The notes beneath the pieces were generated by a model that was not told the origin of the DNA, made no database searches, and was given only the letters and a program-made list of their open reading frames with translations. A program made the translations under genes and the position numbers. Positions 16,303-24,602 of a stretch of DNA of 35,666 nt are shown here, piece by piece. The stretch comes from Candidatus Woesebacteria bacterium (GTDB lineage: Bacteria; Patescibacteriota; Microgenomatia; UBA8517): positions 1 to 35,666 of the forward strand of contig JAGUYM010000007.1 in the NCBI GenBank assembly GCA_020061305.1. The letters are read 5' to 3'. Numbering within the stretch: the first letter of the stretch is position 1; each line of letters starts with the position of its first letter.

Positions 16303-18576
16303 ATGACAAATCTGCCCTTAGTTGTTGATTTTAAAAATATTGATAAGGATGACCTCTCTTTGGTTGGGGGGAAGGGCGCGAATCTTGGGGAAATGACTAA
16401 GGCGGGTTTCCCTGTTCCAAACGGCTTTGCAGTCACAGTGCCCTCGTATGAATTGTTTTTGAAGGAAAATGATATATCCAAAAAGATTTATGAAATTTTA
16501 GATCAAACTGATGTAGAAGACCCTAGCCAGCTCGAGCTGGCCTCTAAAGAAATTCAGAAAATTGTTTCAAGTGGAAAATTTCCGATACAAGTATTCAATG
16601 AGTTAAGGAAAGCTTACAGAAAGTTGTCTGGTCCTTTTAGCAAAGCTCTAGTGGCAGTTAGATCATCGGCAACGGCAGAGGATCTTCCTGGCATGAGCTT
16701 TGCCGGTCAGCAGGCGACATTTTTAAATATTAAAGGCGACAATAACTTACAAATTGCCGTTAGAGATTGTTGGGCATCTCTTTTTACCCCCCGTGCAATT
16801 TATTATAGAGTGCACAACAAAATTAGGCATGAAAAAGTGGGGATTTCAGTAATTGTACAAAAAATGATTCAAAGTGAAGTTTCAGGAATAATGTTTTCAA
16901 TTGACCCTGTTACAAACCTTAAAGATAGAGTTGTTATCGATGCTGTTTGGGGATTGGGTGAAATGATAGTTCAGGGAGCATATGTTCCCGATCATTATGT
17001 TGTTCAAAAAGAGTCGTTTTCAATTCTTTCAAAAGAGGTGAACGACCAAAAAAAACAATTAATTAGAGTTGGAACTGTAACAAAAGAAGTAAATGTCTCC
17101 AGTAAAAATGTCGGCAAAATTAAACTTTCCGAAGACCAAATAATTAGTCTTGCAAAAATAGCCCAAAAACTTCAAGAGCATTATTACTATCCACAAGATA
17201 TTGAGTGGGCCATGGAAAAAAACAAACTTTATATTGTCCAAACAAGGCCGATTACTACACTAGAAAAAGTCACAAGTCAGAAGTCACAAGTCACAAGTGA
17301 AAATACGGCACCTATCCTGAAGGGGATACCTGCCAGTCCGGGAATTGGAACAGGTAAGGTTGTGATTCTTAAGAGTCCAAAAGAAATTGACAGAGTGGAA
17401 AAAGGGGATGTGTTAGTTGCTCCAATGACTTCACCTGATTATGTTCCAGCCATGAAAAAGGCTTCTGCAATTATTACAAATGAAGGGGGGATGACGAGCC
17501 ATGCTGCAATTGTTTCAAGAGAAATGGGAACCCCATGTGTTGTTGGAACAAAAACTGCAACAAAAGACCTAAAAGAAGGCGATATTGTAACTGTAAACGG
17601 AAAGACGGGAGATGTGTTTGCGGGACAAAACCGGTCGCTAGTCGCTGGTCAGCGGTCATTAGAAAGACCAAAGACTAAAGACCAAGGACTAAAGACTGCG
17701 ACGAAGTTGTATGTTAACCTTGCTGAACCAGATAGAGCTAAAGAGGTAGCTAAAATGAATGTTGACGGTGTAGGTCTTTTGAGGGCAGAATTTATTATTG
17801 CCGATATTGGGCTACATCCGAAAGAGGCAATAAGGCTTAAAAAACAGGATCTTTTTGTAGAAAGGTTAGTAAAAGGTTTGACTATCTTTTGTGACGCCTT
17901 TAATCCAAGGCAAGTAGTATATAGGACAACAGATTTTAAAACAAATGAGTACAGAAGTCTTGAGGGCGGTAAACATTGGGAACCGATTGAACCCAATCCA
18001 ATGCTGGGATATAGAGGTGCATTTAGATATGTTTCAGACCCAGAGGTCTTTACTTTAGAATTAAGAGCTATTCGAAAAGTTAGGGAAAAATATAAAAATT
18101 TACAAATAATGATACCTTTTGTACGAAGTCCCGAAGAATTAAGGAGGGTAAGGAGGTTGGTTTCGGCAGAAGGTTTGTTTGACGATTCTACATTTAAATT
18201 TTGGATGATGGTGGAGCTTCCTGTTAATGTAATTTTACTTGATAAATTTATAGAAGTAGGAATTGATGGTGTATCAATTGGTAGTAATGATTTAACCATG
18301 CTTTTTCAGGGAACAGACAGGGATAATTCAACAGTCGCCAGTTCCTTCAATGAAATGCAACCTGAGGTTATTTGGGCCCTGAAAAAAGTAATTAAAACTT
18401 GCAATAAATATGGGATAACAAGTTCAATTTGTGGTCAGGCAGCAAGTACATATCAAGAAATGGCAGAAATTTTGGTTAAAGCTGGAATAACAAGCATTTC
18501 GGTTAATCCTGATGCAATTGATAGAACTAGACAAATGATATATGAAACTGAAAGGCTTGTGGTAAGCAGAAAATAA
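16303..18576 (+). CDS. ppsA: Phosphoenolpyruvate synthase
   Basis: The protein has 757 residues, slightly shorter than most. The N-terminal ATP-grasp domain (about 1-325) includes SLVGGKGANLGEM, VRSSATAEDLPGMSFAGQQ and IVQTRPITT. The swivelling phosphohistidine domain (about 335-440) has TNEGGMTSHAAIVSREMG with the catalytic histidine. The C-terminal TIM barrel (about 465-757) has GLLRAEF, GYRGAFRY, MVELPVN, SIGSNDLT and SICGQAAS with the catalytic cysteine. It converts pyruvate and ATP to PEP, AMP and phosphate, feeding gluconeogenesis with enolase and GpmI downstream. Both inter-domain linkers (about 322-333 and 444-466) are encoded by heptanucleotide repeat arrays. A palindrome encodes SQLELA near residue 76. 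Confidence 0.95.
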   Translation: MTNLPLVVDFKNIDKDDLSLVGGKGANLGEMTKAGFPVPNGFAVTVPSYELFLKENDISKKIYEILDQTDVEDPSQLELASKEIQKIVSSGKFPIQVFNELRKAYRKLSGPFSKALVAVRSSATAEDLPGMSFAGQQATFLNIKGDNNLQIAVRDCWASLFTPRAIYYRVHNKIRHEKVGISVIVQKMIQSEVSGIMFSIDPVTNLKDRVVIDAVWGLGEMIVQGAYVPDHYVVQKESFSILSKEVNDQKKQLIRVGTVTKEVNVSSKNVGKIKLSEDQIISLAKIAQKLQEHYYYPQDIEWAMEKNKLYIVQTRPITTLEKVTSQKSQVTSENTAPILKGIPASPGIGTGKVVILKSPKEIDRVEKGDVLVAPMTSPDYVPAMKKASAIITNEGGMTSHAAIVSREMGTPCVVGTKTATKDLKEGDIVTVNGKTGDVFAGQNRSLVAGQRSLERPKTKDQGLKTATKLYVNLAEPDRAKEVAKMNVDGVGLLRAEFIIADIGLHPKEAIRLKKQDLFVERLVKGLTIFCDAFNPRQVVYRTTDFKTNEYRSLEGGKHWEPIEPNPMLGYRGAFRYVSDPEVFTLELRAIRKVREKYKNLQIMIPFVRSPEELRRVRRLVSAEGLFDDSTFKFWMMVELPVNVILLDKFIEVGIDGVSIGSNDLTMLFQGTDRDNSTVASSFNEMQPEVIWALKKVIKTCNKYGITSSICGQAASTYQEMAEILVKAGITSISVNPDAIDRTRQMIYETERLVVSRK
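16526..16541. repeat. Perfect 16-bp palindrome in ppsA
   Basis: GCCAGCTCGAGCTGGC is its own reverse complement. It is GC-rich in an AT-rich gene and lies in frame at a surface-type segment (DPSQLELASK). Confidence 0.6.
17267..17300 (+). repeat. Heptanucleotide tandem array in ppsA, linker 1
   Basis: The units AAGTCAC, AAGTCAG, AAGTCAC, AAGTCAC and a partial AAGTGA are in exact 7-bp phase. They encode KVTSQKSQVTSE between the ATP-grasp and phosphohistidine domains. Confidence 0.75.
17633..17697 (+). repeat. Two opposed heptanucleotide arrays in ppsA, linker 2
   Basis: The first four units are GGTCGCT, AGTCGCT, GGTCAGC, GGTCATT. After 2 nt come five units in the opposite sense: AAAGACC, AAAGACT, AAAGACC, AAGGACT, AAAGACT. 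The shared core is RGTC or its complement GACY. They encode a charged linker before the TIM barrel. Confidence 0.75.
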
Positions 18577-18584
18577 TATCTAGT

Positions 18585-19865
18585 ATGGCGTTGATAAAAA
18601 AAGTTTGGGCCAGAGAAATTTTAGACAGCCGAGGTATTCCTACAGTTGAGTCCTACTGTTTATTGGATGACGGTAGGTTTGCAACTGCCTCCGTGCCTGC
18701 GGGCACATCAACTGGTAGTCATGAAGCATTGGAACTGAGGGACAAAGATCAAACAAGATATTTTGGTGAAGGAGTATTAAAGGCCGTCGATAATATAAAT
18801 AATATAATAGGTCCTGTAATTGCAGGAATGGACCCTCTTAAACAGTCGCAAATTGATCAGAAGATTATCGAAACCGATGGTACCGAAAATAAGACAAGAT
18901 TGGGAGCAAACGCTACGCTTGCGGTATCTGTAGCTGTTTGTAAAGTAGCTGCAGTTTCTCAAGGCAAAGCTCATTATACCTGGATAAATGAACTTGGGGT
19001 AGAAATAGGGATGGCTAAGGGAGTAAAGATACCAACACCTTTGATGAATATGATAAATGGTGGTCTTCATGGTGCTGGCAATCTGGATTTCCAAGAGTTT
19101 TGGATGATTCCTGCTAGCTTTAAAAAATTTTCAGAGGGACTTCAAATGGGGGCAGAAGTATATCATTCCATTGGTCAAAATTTATCAAGAAGAGGAGCGA
19201 TTCATTCTGTGGGTCAAGAGGGAGGATATGCCCCAAATTTGTTTACCAACGCTGACGCATTTGAAGTTTTTGTCGAATCAGTTAAGCAAACAAATTATTC
19301 ACTGGGAAGGGATGTTTTTTTGGGTCTCGATATAGCTGCCAACAGTTTCTATAAAAGTGGCGAGTACACTATTAGAGATAGGTCGTCAGTACTATCCGAT
19401 GATCAACTTTTGGACTATTATAAAGATCTGGTCGATAATTACAGGCTTGCAATTTTAGAGGATGCGTTTCAAGAAGATGCTTGGGATTCGTGGAAGAAGC
19501 TTTATAATGAACTTTCTGGTACTGCTATAATTGTAGGAGATGATTTGCTTGTCACAAACCCAAAAAGAGTTCAAAAAGCAATTAGTGAAAAGGCTTGTAA
19601 TTGCGCAGTAATTAAGCCAAATCAAATTGGGACAATAACTGAAACTTTACAGGTTGTTAAAATGGTAAAAGATGCAGGTTGGAAAGTTTTGGCATCTCAT
19701 AGAAGTGGGGAGACTAATGATACATTTATTGCCGATTTTGCGGTTGGAATAGCTGCTGATTACGCAAAATTTGGCGCCCCTGCAAGAGGGGAAAGGGTTT
19801 CGAAATATAATAGGTTGTCAGCTATTGAAATTGAGCTTGATTTCTTCAAAACACAAACAAAATGA
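18585..19865 (+). CDS. eno: Enolase
   Basis: The protein has 426 residues, full length. It begins KVWAREILDSRGIPTVES. The substrate-loop segment is VPAGTSTGSHEALELRD. The metal-binding and catalytic segments are MNMINGGLHGAGNLDFQEF, QEGGYAPN, LEDAF, VGDDLLVTN, IKPNQIGT and SHRSGETNDT. It interconverts 2-phosphoglycerate and PEP. Small departures from consensus (PAGTSTG for PSGASTG, GQEGGYAPN for GDEGGFAPN) leave key residues in place. A TAATAT overlapping the ppsA stop lies 5 nt before the ATG and may be a weak promoter, but cotranscription with ppsA is likely. It overlaps gpmI by 4 nt. Confidence 0.96.
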   Translation: MALIKKVWAREILDSRGIPTVESYCLLDDGRFATASVPAGTSTGSHEALELRDKDQTRYFGEGVLKAVDNINNIIGPVIAGMDPLKQSQIDQKIIETDGTENKTRLGANATLAVSVAVCKVAAVSQGKAHYTWINELGVEIGMAKGVKIPTPLMNMINGGLHGAGNLDFQEFWMIPASFKKFSEGLQMGAEVYHSIGQNLSRRGAIHSVGQEGGYAPNLFTNADAFEVFVESVKQTNYSLGRDVFLGLDIAANSFYKSGEYTIRDRSSVLSDDQLLDYYKDLVDNYRLAILEDAFQEDAWDSWKKLYNELSGTAIIVGDDLLVTNPKRVQKAISEKACNCAVIKPNQIGTITETLQVVKMVKDAGWKVLASHRSGETNDTFIADFAVGIAADYAKFGAPARGERVSKYNRLSAIEIELDFFKTQTK

Positions 19866-21502
19866 AATTAAATAAAAGTTCAGATTTTGTGATTTTAGGG
19901 ATCCTTGATGGGTGGGGTATTTCTGCTCCAAGTGCAGGAAATGCTATATCATTAGCAAATCCGATAAATTTTAATAGATTTTGGGCAAGCTATCCCCATA
20001 CACAACTCCAAGCCGCAGGCGCTTCTGTTGGACTTCCTCAAGGAGAAGCTGGAAATACTGAGACTGGACATCTAAATATTGGGGCAGGGAGAATCGTTTA
20101 TCAAGATTTGGTTAGAATAAATATGTCGATAGCCGATGGAACTTTTTTTAATAACCCTGTTTTAAACGGAGCGATTGACCACGCAGAAAAAAATAATTCA
20201 AACCTGCACATTATGGGATTGGTTGGAGCGGGGGGTGTACATAGTAACATTGAGCATTTATTTGCCTTAATTCAACTTTGCGAAAGGAGAAGTTTCAATA
20301 GGGTTTTTTTACATCTTTTTACAGACGGAAGGGATTCTCCGCCAACTGCGGCTAAGATTTATATCGATAAAATAAGGAGTGTTTGCAGAAACGAAGGTGT
20401 TGGAGTAATAGCCTCAATAATGGGTAGGTACTGGGCAATGGATAGGGATCATAGATGGGAAAGAACTGAAAAAGCGTATAACGCTCTAACAAGGGGTGAA
20501 GGAAATCAGTTTAAGACACCTGAGGAAGCTGTTGAGAGCTCCTATGATAACGGCAAAACGGACGAATTTATTGAACCAAGTATTTTTCCTGAATTTAAAG
20601 AAATAAGTCAAAACGATTCTGTAATCTTTTTTAATTTTAGAATTGATCGACCAAGACAGCTTTCTCGAGCCTTTGTCTATGAAAATTTCTCAAAGGTAGA
20701 AAATATTCATTCTTTTGATCCTTACTTAATTAAATATCAAAAATCCCATGTTGAGAAAAAAAATATTAGCACATCTAAAACATTTGAAAGGGGACCAAAA
20801 TTATCAAATTTATATTTTACAACAATGACCTTATATGAAAAGCCGCTTGAAGATGAGGGTTGTAAAGTTGCGTTTTTGCCTGAAACAGTTGATATGCCGT
20901 TAGGTAGAGTTATATCTGAACATGGGTATAAACAATTAAGAGTTTCTGAAAGCGAAAAGGAGAGGTTCGTTACTTTTTATTTTAATGGTCAGCAAGAAAC
21001 TCCAATGGAACAGGAAGAAAGATTGATTGTCCCATCCCCAAAGATAGCCACATACGATTTAAAACCTCAAATGAGTGCGGTTGAATTAACTGATGCACTT
21101 TTAAATAAACTAAATAACTCACCTGATTATAAGCTAGTAGTAGTTAACTATGCCAATCCTGACATGGTTGGGCACACAGGAAATATTGGTGCGGCTGTTC
21201 AAGCCATACAAACAGCTGACGAGTGTATTGCTAGATTAGCAAATTTTGTACTTGCCTATGATGGCAGCTTAATTATCACAGCCGACCATGGAAATGTTGA
21301 AGATATGATTGATTCTCAAACAGGTCAAGTTTCAACAGAACATAGTAGTAATCCTGTGCCGTTTATTATAATAAATAAGGAATTTACGGGTCATGGAGAA
21401 ATGCTTCCTGCCGGAATCTTGGCAGATATAGCCCCAACTTGTCTTAGCCTTTTAGGCATGCAAATACCTACTCAGATGACAGGTAGAAATTTATTGGAAT
21501 AA
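19862..21502 (+). CDS. gpmI: 2,3-bisphosphoglycerate-independent phosphoglycerate mutase
   Basis: The protein has 546 residues. Family motifs are ILDGWG, LFTDGRDSPP, FFNFRIDRPRQLSRAF, NYANPDMVGHTGN, TADHGNVEDM and EHSSNPVPF, so the two-manganese site is intact. The position of the catalytic serine in GNSEVGHLNIGAGR is threonine here (T66 in GNTETGHLNIGAGR). The alkaline phosphatase superfamily also includes threonine nucleophiles, so activity is plausible. It interconverts 3- and 2-phosphoglycerate, completing the ppsA-eno-gpmI unit. It converges with lexA, with only 2 nt between the stop codons and no visible terminator. Confidence 0.95.
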   Translation: MKLNKSSDFVILGILDGWGISAPSAGNAISLANPINFNRFWASYPHTQLQAAGASVGLPQGEAGNTETGHLNIGAGRIVYQDLVRINMSIADGTFFNNPVLNGAIDHAEKNNSNLHIMGLVGAGGVHSNIEHLFALIQLCERRSFNRVFLHLFTDGRDSPPTAAKIYIDKIRSVCRNEGVGVIASIMGRYWAMDRDHRWERTEKAYNALTRGEGNQFKTPEEAVESSYDNGKTDEFIEPSIFPEFKEISQNDSVIFFNFRIDRPRQLSRAFVYENFSKVENIHSFDPYLIKYQKSHVEKKNISTSKTFERGPKLSNLYFTTMTLYEKPLEDEGCKVAFLPETVDMPLGRVISEHGYKQLRVSESEKERFVTFYFNGQQETPMEQEERLIVPSPKIATYDLKPQMSAVELTDALLNKLNNSPDYKLVVVNYANPDMVGHTGNIGAAVQAIQTADECIARLANFVLAYDGSLIITADHGNVEDMIDSQTGQVSTEHSSNPVPFIIINKEFTGHGEMLPAGILADIAPTCLSLLGMQIPTQMTGRNLLE

Positions 21503-21504
21503 AA

Positions 21505-22140
21505 TTAAACCCTTGCGTATTTCCGGATTAAACCAACAACTCTCCCCTGTATTACAACTTCTTTAGCGAAAATTGGTTTCATCATAGAATTCGCAGGTTC
21601 CAACCTGATCCTTGTTGCTTCCTTAAAGTATCTTTTCAGTGTTGCAAAGCCCGATTTCAGAAGTGCAACAACAATATCGCCATTGTTTGCATCTTCAACC
21701 TGTTCACAAATTACAAAATCACCATCATCAATATGGTCCTCAATCATAGATTGCCCCTTAACTTGTAAAACATAAACCCTTTTGCCACCTTTAGTAAAGG
21801 CTGGAGGAATAGAAATTGTTGCATTTGGGTCGGTCATTGGTTCAATCGGAGCGCCAGCTGCGATGTAGCCCAAAATCGGAACAGTTACCCCTTCATTATT
21901 AATACTAATTGGTGTAGTAAGCTCCATTTTTCTAAGCCTACCTGAAGTTCTTTTTAGAAGTCCTTTTTCAACCAAACTTGTAACATGTTCATGGACAGTG
22001 GCCAGACTTCTAACACCGATGGCATTTGCAATGTCGCGAAGAGTTGGGGCAAAACCGGTAGCTTCAATCGATTGCCTAATAAAATCCAATATTTGTGCTT
22101 GCCTTTTATAAATTACCGGTGCAGTTCGACTGGGTGCCAT
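21505..22140 (-). CDS. lexA: LexA repressor
   Basis: The protein has 211 residues. The N-terminal winged helix (about 1-75) has RQAQILDFIRQSIEATGFAPTLRDIANAIGVRSLATVHEHV. The C-terminal S24 peptidase domain has the self-cleavage site A95-G96 (GYIAAGAPIE), nucleophile S131 (KGQSM) and general base K169 (ATLKRYF). It should repress SOS genes until RecA filaments trigger self-cleavage. The start ATG at 22140 lies 9 nt after a good promoter that overlaps a tandem operator-like repeat, so it is probably autoregulated. It is divergent from uvrB, a classic SOS gene. Confidence 0.96.
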   Translation of the reverse strand: MAPSRTAPVIYKRQAQILDFIRQSIEATGFAPTLRDIANAIGVRSLATVHEHVTSLVEKGLLKRTSGRLRKMELTTPISINNEGVTVPILGYIAAGAPIEPMTDPNATISIPPAFTKGGKRVYVLQVKGQSMIEDHIDDGDFVICEQVEDANNGDIVVALLKSGFATLKRYFKEATRIRLEPANSMMKPIFAKEVVIQGRVVGLIRKYARV

Positions 22141-22149
22141 AATAAAGCC

Positions 22150-22178
22150 ATGTTACGAAGTGTTACCGAATATGTCAA
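22150..22178 (-). promoter_or_regulatory. lexA promoter
   Basis: On the reverse strand, a perfect -35 TTGACA (22178-22173) and a -10 TAACAT (22155-22150) are separated by exactly 17 nt. The -10 ends 9 nt before the lexA ATG, so the leader is only about 3 nt. Confidence 0.65.
22151..22170. promoter_or_regulatory. Candidate LexA operator, 10-bp tandem repeat
   Basis: Two direct 10-bp repeats, TGTTACGAAG and TGTTACCGAA, lie head to tail. They cover the spacer and -10 box of the lexA promoter and lie upstream of the uvrB -10 box. The spacing equals about one helical turn. I infer a repressor site for LexA. It is not the known E. coli or Bacillus SOS box. Confidence 0.5.
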
Positions 22179-22189
22179 CTATATCTTTG

Positions 22190-22198
22190 TGATACAAT
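22190..22198 (+). promoter_or_regulatory. Extended -10 promoter giving a leaderless start for uvrB
   Basis: TGA followed by TACAAT (22193-22198) ends exactly 6 nt before the uvrB ATG. There is no convincing -35. Confidence 0.5.
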
Positions 22199-22204
22199 CT
22201 AGCA

Positions 22205-24223
22205 ATGCAGTTTAAAATAAACTCGGTAAATAAGCCAATCTCTGCCCAAGATGAGGCAATTAAAAATATTGTTAATAATTTCAACAACAGCCAAAAATAC
22301 CAAACCCTAGTAGGAGTTACGGGGAGTGGTAAAACGTATGTTACGGCCAAAGTTATAGAGACTTTGCAAAAACCGACTTTGATAATCAGTCACAATAAAA
22401 CCTTAGCTGCACAGCTTTATCAAGAAATGCGTGAATTATTTCCTGATGCGGCCGTTTCCTATTTTGTGTCATATTATGATTATTTCCAACCGGAAAGTTA
22501 TATTCCATCAACAGATACATATATAGAGAAGGACTCTGCAATAAATGAATTGATTGACAAATTAAGACTTTCAACAACAGCCAACTTGTTGACCAGAAAG
22601 GATGTGATTGTGGTTGCTTCAGTGTCTGCAATTTATAACATAGGATCACCTGATGAATATGGAAAATTCGCATTTGAAATGATCGAAGGGATGAAAATTA
22701 CCAGAGAACAAATAATGGATAGAATTATTGATTTACAGTACGAGAGAAGTGAATTTGGATTTAATAGGGGTACATTTAGGATAAGGGGAGATATAATCGA
22801 TGTTTATCCGGCATATGAGGATACGGGAGTTAGAATTGAGGAATCAGGTGGGGTGATAAAATCAATAAAATCAATAAATACAGTAACCGGTGAATTGATT
22901 AATGACTTTAAACATGGGACTGATAACTATGTTCTTTATCCTGCCAAACATTTCATGACAGACCCAACTACTCACGAACACGCCTTTCAGGCTATTCGTA
23001 GAGATTTGGAGATCAGAGTAGAAGAGTTGAAGAAAAAAGATAAACTATTAGAGGTACAGAGATTAAAACAGAGAGTTAATTATGATTTGGAAATGATTAA
23101 AGAGTTGGGCTATGTCAAAGGAATTGAAAATTATTCTAGATATTTTGACGGGAGAAACGAAGGGGATCCTCCCTTTTCCTTAATTGATTATTTCAAAGCA
23201 AGAAACAATGATAATTTTTTGGTTGTGATTGATGAGAGTCATATTACCTTTCCACAAATAAGGGGCATGTATAATGGGGACAGGAGTAGAAAAGAGACTT
23301 TAATAGAATATGGATTTAGGCTCCCATCAGCTCTTGACAATAGACCTCTAAAGTTTGATGAGTTTATGCGTAAAATTCCAAATTTCTTGGCACTTAGTGC
23401 TACACCAAACGAATGGGAACTCGGTATATCTGACTCAAAAACTGAGCTTTTGGTAAGGCCAACAGGCATACCTGACCCTAAAGTTATAATTAAACCGACC
23501 ACTAATCAAGTCAAGGATGTGATTGAAGAAAGTAAGAATGAAATAGAAAATAAAAAGAGAGTTTTAATTACTACGCTTACTAAAAAAACCGCAGAGGATT
23601 TAGCCTCTTATTTGCAAGAGAAAAAATTTAGAGTAGCTTATTTGCATAGTGATGTGGATACTTTAGATAGAACAGATATTTTAGATAATTTGAGAAAAGG
23701 AAATTACGATATACTGGTAGGGATAAATTTACTACGTGAAGGTCTAGATTTACCTGAAGTAGGATTAGTTGCAATCCTTGACGCAGATAAAGAGGGGTTT
23801 TTGAGGTCTGAAACAAGTCTTATTCAAACAATGGGAAGGGCCGCAAGGCATGTTGAAGGGAGGGTTATTATGTATGCAGATAAAATAACTGGTTCAATTG
23901 AAAAAGCGTTAAAAGAGGTTGAAAGGAGAAGGGAATATCAGCTGGAATACAACAAAACATATAGTATAACTCCAAAGTCAATAACTAAGCCGTTTCGTGA
24001 TAAATTAATTGACCAGCCGGGTATGAGTAAAACTGAGTCAGCATTGGGTTATGGTTTAGAAACTTTTGCCAGATTTACTGAGATTGAGCTAGATAGCTTA
24101 ACCCCAATTGACAAAAAGATGTTGATTAAAAACTTACAAAAAGAGATGCAAATTGCCGCTCATGACTTAAACTTCGAACTGGCTATAGAAATAAGGAATA
24201 GAATTAAATTGCTACTGCCTTGA
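22205..24223 (+). CDS. uvrB: Excinuclease ABC subunit B
   Basis: The protein has 672 residues, full length. It has a helicase-like core with Walker A GVTGSGKTYV (about 37-46), the beta-hairpin region YYDYFQPESYIPSTDTYIEKDS, DESH as Walker B, and helicase motifs V and VI (INLLREGLDLPEV, QTMGRAARH). The C-terminal UVR motif (about 636-670; LQKEMQIAAHDLNFELAIEIRNRI) binds UvrC. UvrB verifies damage and positions UvrC. It is divergent from lexA, and its final 12 nt overlap the end of the opposite-strand gene. Confidence 0.97.
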   Translation: MQFKINSVNKPISAQDEAIKNIVNNFNNSQKYQTLVGVTGSGKTYVTAKVIETLQKPTLIISHNKTLAAQLYQEMRELFPDAAVSYFVSYYDYFQPESYIPSTDTYIEKDSAINELIDKLRLSTTANLLTRKDVIVVASVSAIYNIGSPDEYGKFAFEMIEGMKITREQIMDRIIDLQYERSEFGFNRGTFRIRGDIIDVYPAYEDTGVRIEESGGVIKSIKSINTVTGELINDFKHGTDNYVLYPAKHFMTDPTTHEHAFQAIRRDLEIRVEELKKKDKLLEVQRLKQRVNYDLEMIKELGYVKGIENYSRYFDGRNEGDPPFSLIDYFKARNNDNFLVVIDESHITFPQIRGMYNGDRSRKETLIEYGFRLPSALDNRPLKFDEFMRKIPNFLALSATPNEWELGISDSKTELLVRPTGIPDPKVIIKPTTNQVKDVIEESKNEIENKKRVLITTLTKKTAEDLASYLQEKKFRVAYLHSDVDTLDRTDILDNLRKGNYDILVGINLLREGLDLPEVGLVAILDADKEGFLRSETSLIQTMGRAARHVEGRVIMYADKITGSIEKALKEVERRREYQLEYNKTYSITPKSITKPFRDKLIDQPGMSKTESALGYGLETFARFTEIELDSLTPIDKKMLIKNLQKEMQIAAHDLNFELAIEIRNRIKLLLP

Positions 24224-24592
24224 TTTGAATCTTGTTGTTGTATTAGGCTCTAATTCTGCAAGATGATAATCTGATCTTAACTCTGGATCTCCTACTGTCC
24301 CACTATGTAGATAGTATATAAAGAAAAACTCTTGATTAGAACCTTGGACAAGCCACCCTTCCAATTCTTTTTCATCGTTCACCCAATTGGCAAAAAGGAA
24401 GTCGCCACTTCCAGGCATAACAGAAACTTTTACCCCAAACTTGTTTTCTGATAAGAAGCCATTGAGTTCATTTTTATCACCAATTCTACCGTTTCGAGGC
24501 AATATTAATTCATTTGCAACTTCGACCTTTTCAAGTTTCGGGTAAATTTCCCTAGCTGTTAGACTAACTAATACACGCTCTGATTCGATCAT
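24212..24592 (-). CDS. Hypothetical protein downstream of uppP
   Basis: The protein has 126 residues, with no membrane segment and no cysteine pattern. It begins MIESERVLVSLTAREIYPKLEKVEVANELILP and has aromatic, strand-rich middle parts (GDFLFANWVNDEKELEGWLVQG, EFFFIYYLHSG). I do not recognise a family. It starts 10 nt after the uppP stop, with no Shine-Dalgarno, so it is probably cotranscribed with uppP. It converges on uvrB with a 12-nt overlap of the coding ends. Confidence 0.6.
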   Translation of the reverse strand: MIESERVLVSLTAREIYPKLEKVEVANELILPRNGRIGDKNELNGFLSENKFGVKVSVMPGSGDFLFANWVNDEKELEGWLVQGSNQEFFFIYYLHSGTVGDPELRSDYHLAELEPNTTTRFKSRQ

Positions 24593-24602
24593 GGTGAGCC
24601 AA

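Noticed and set aside
18689-18702. Inserted palindrome in eno (GTGCC-TGCG-GGCAC)
   Set aside because: It encodes the normal VPxGTSTG loop, so it is explained by conserved protein sequence.
22857-22880. Repeat array in uvrB (IKSIKSIN)
   Set aside because: The period is 9 bp, only two full units occur, and the protein segment is a normal variable position.
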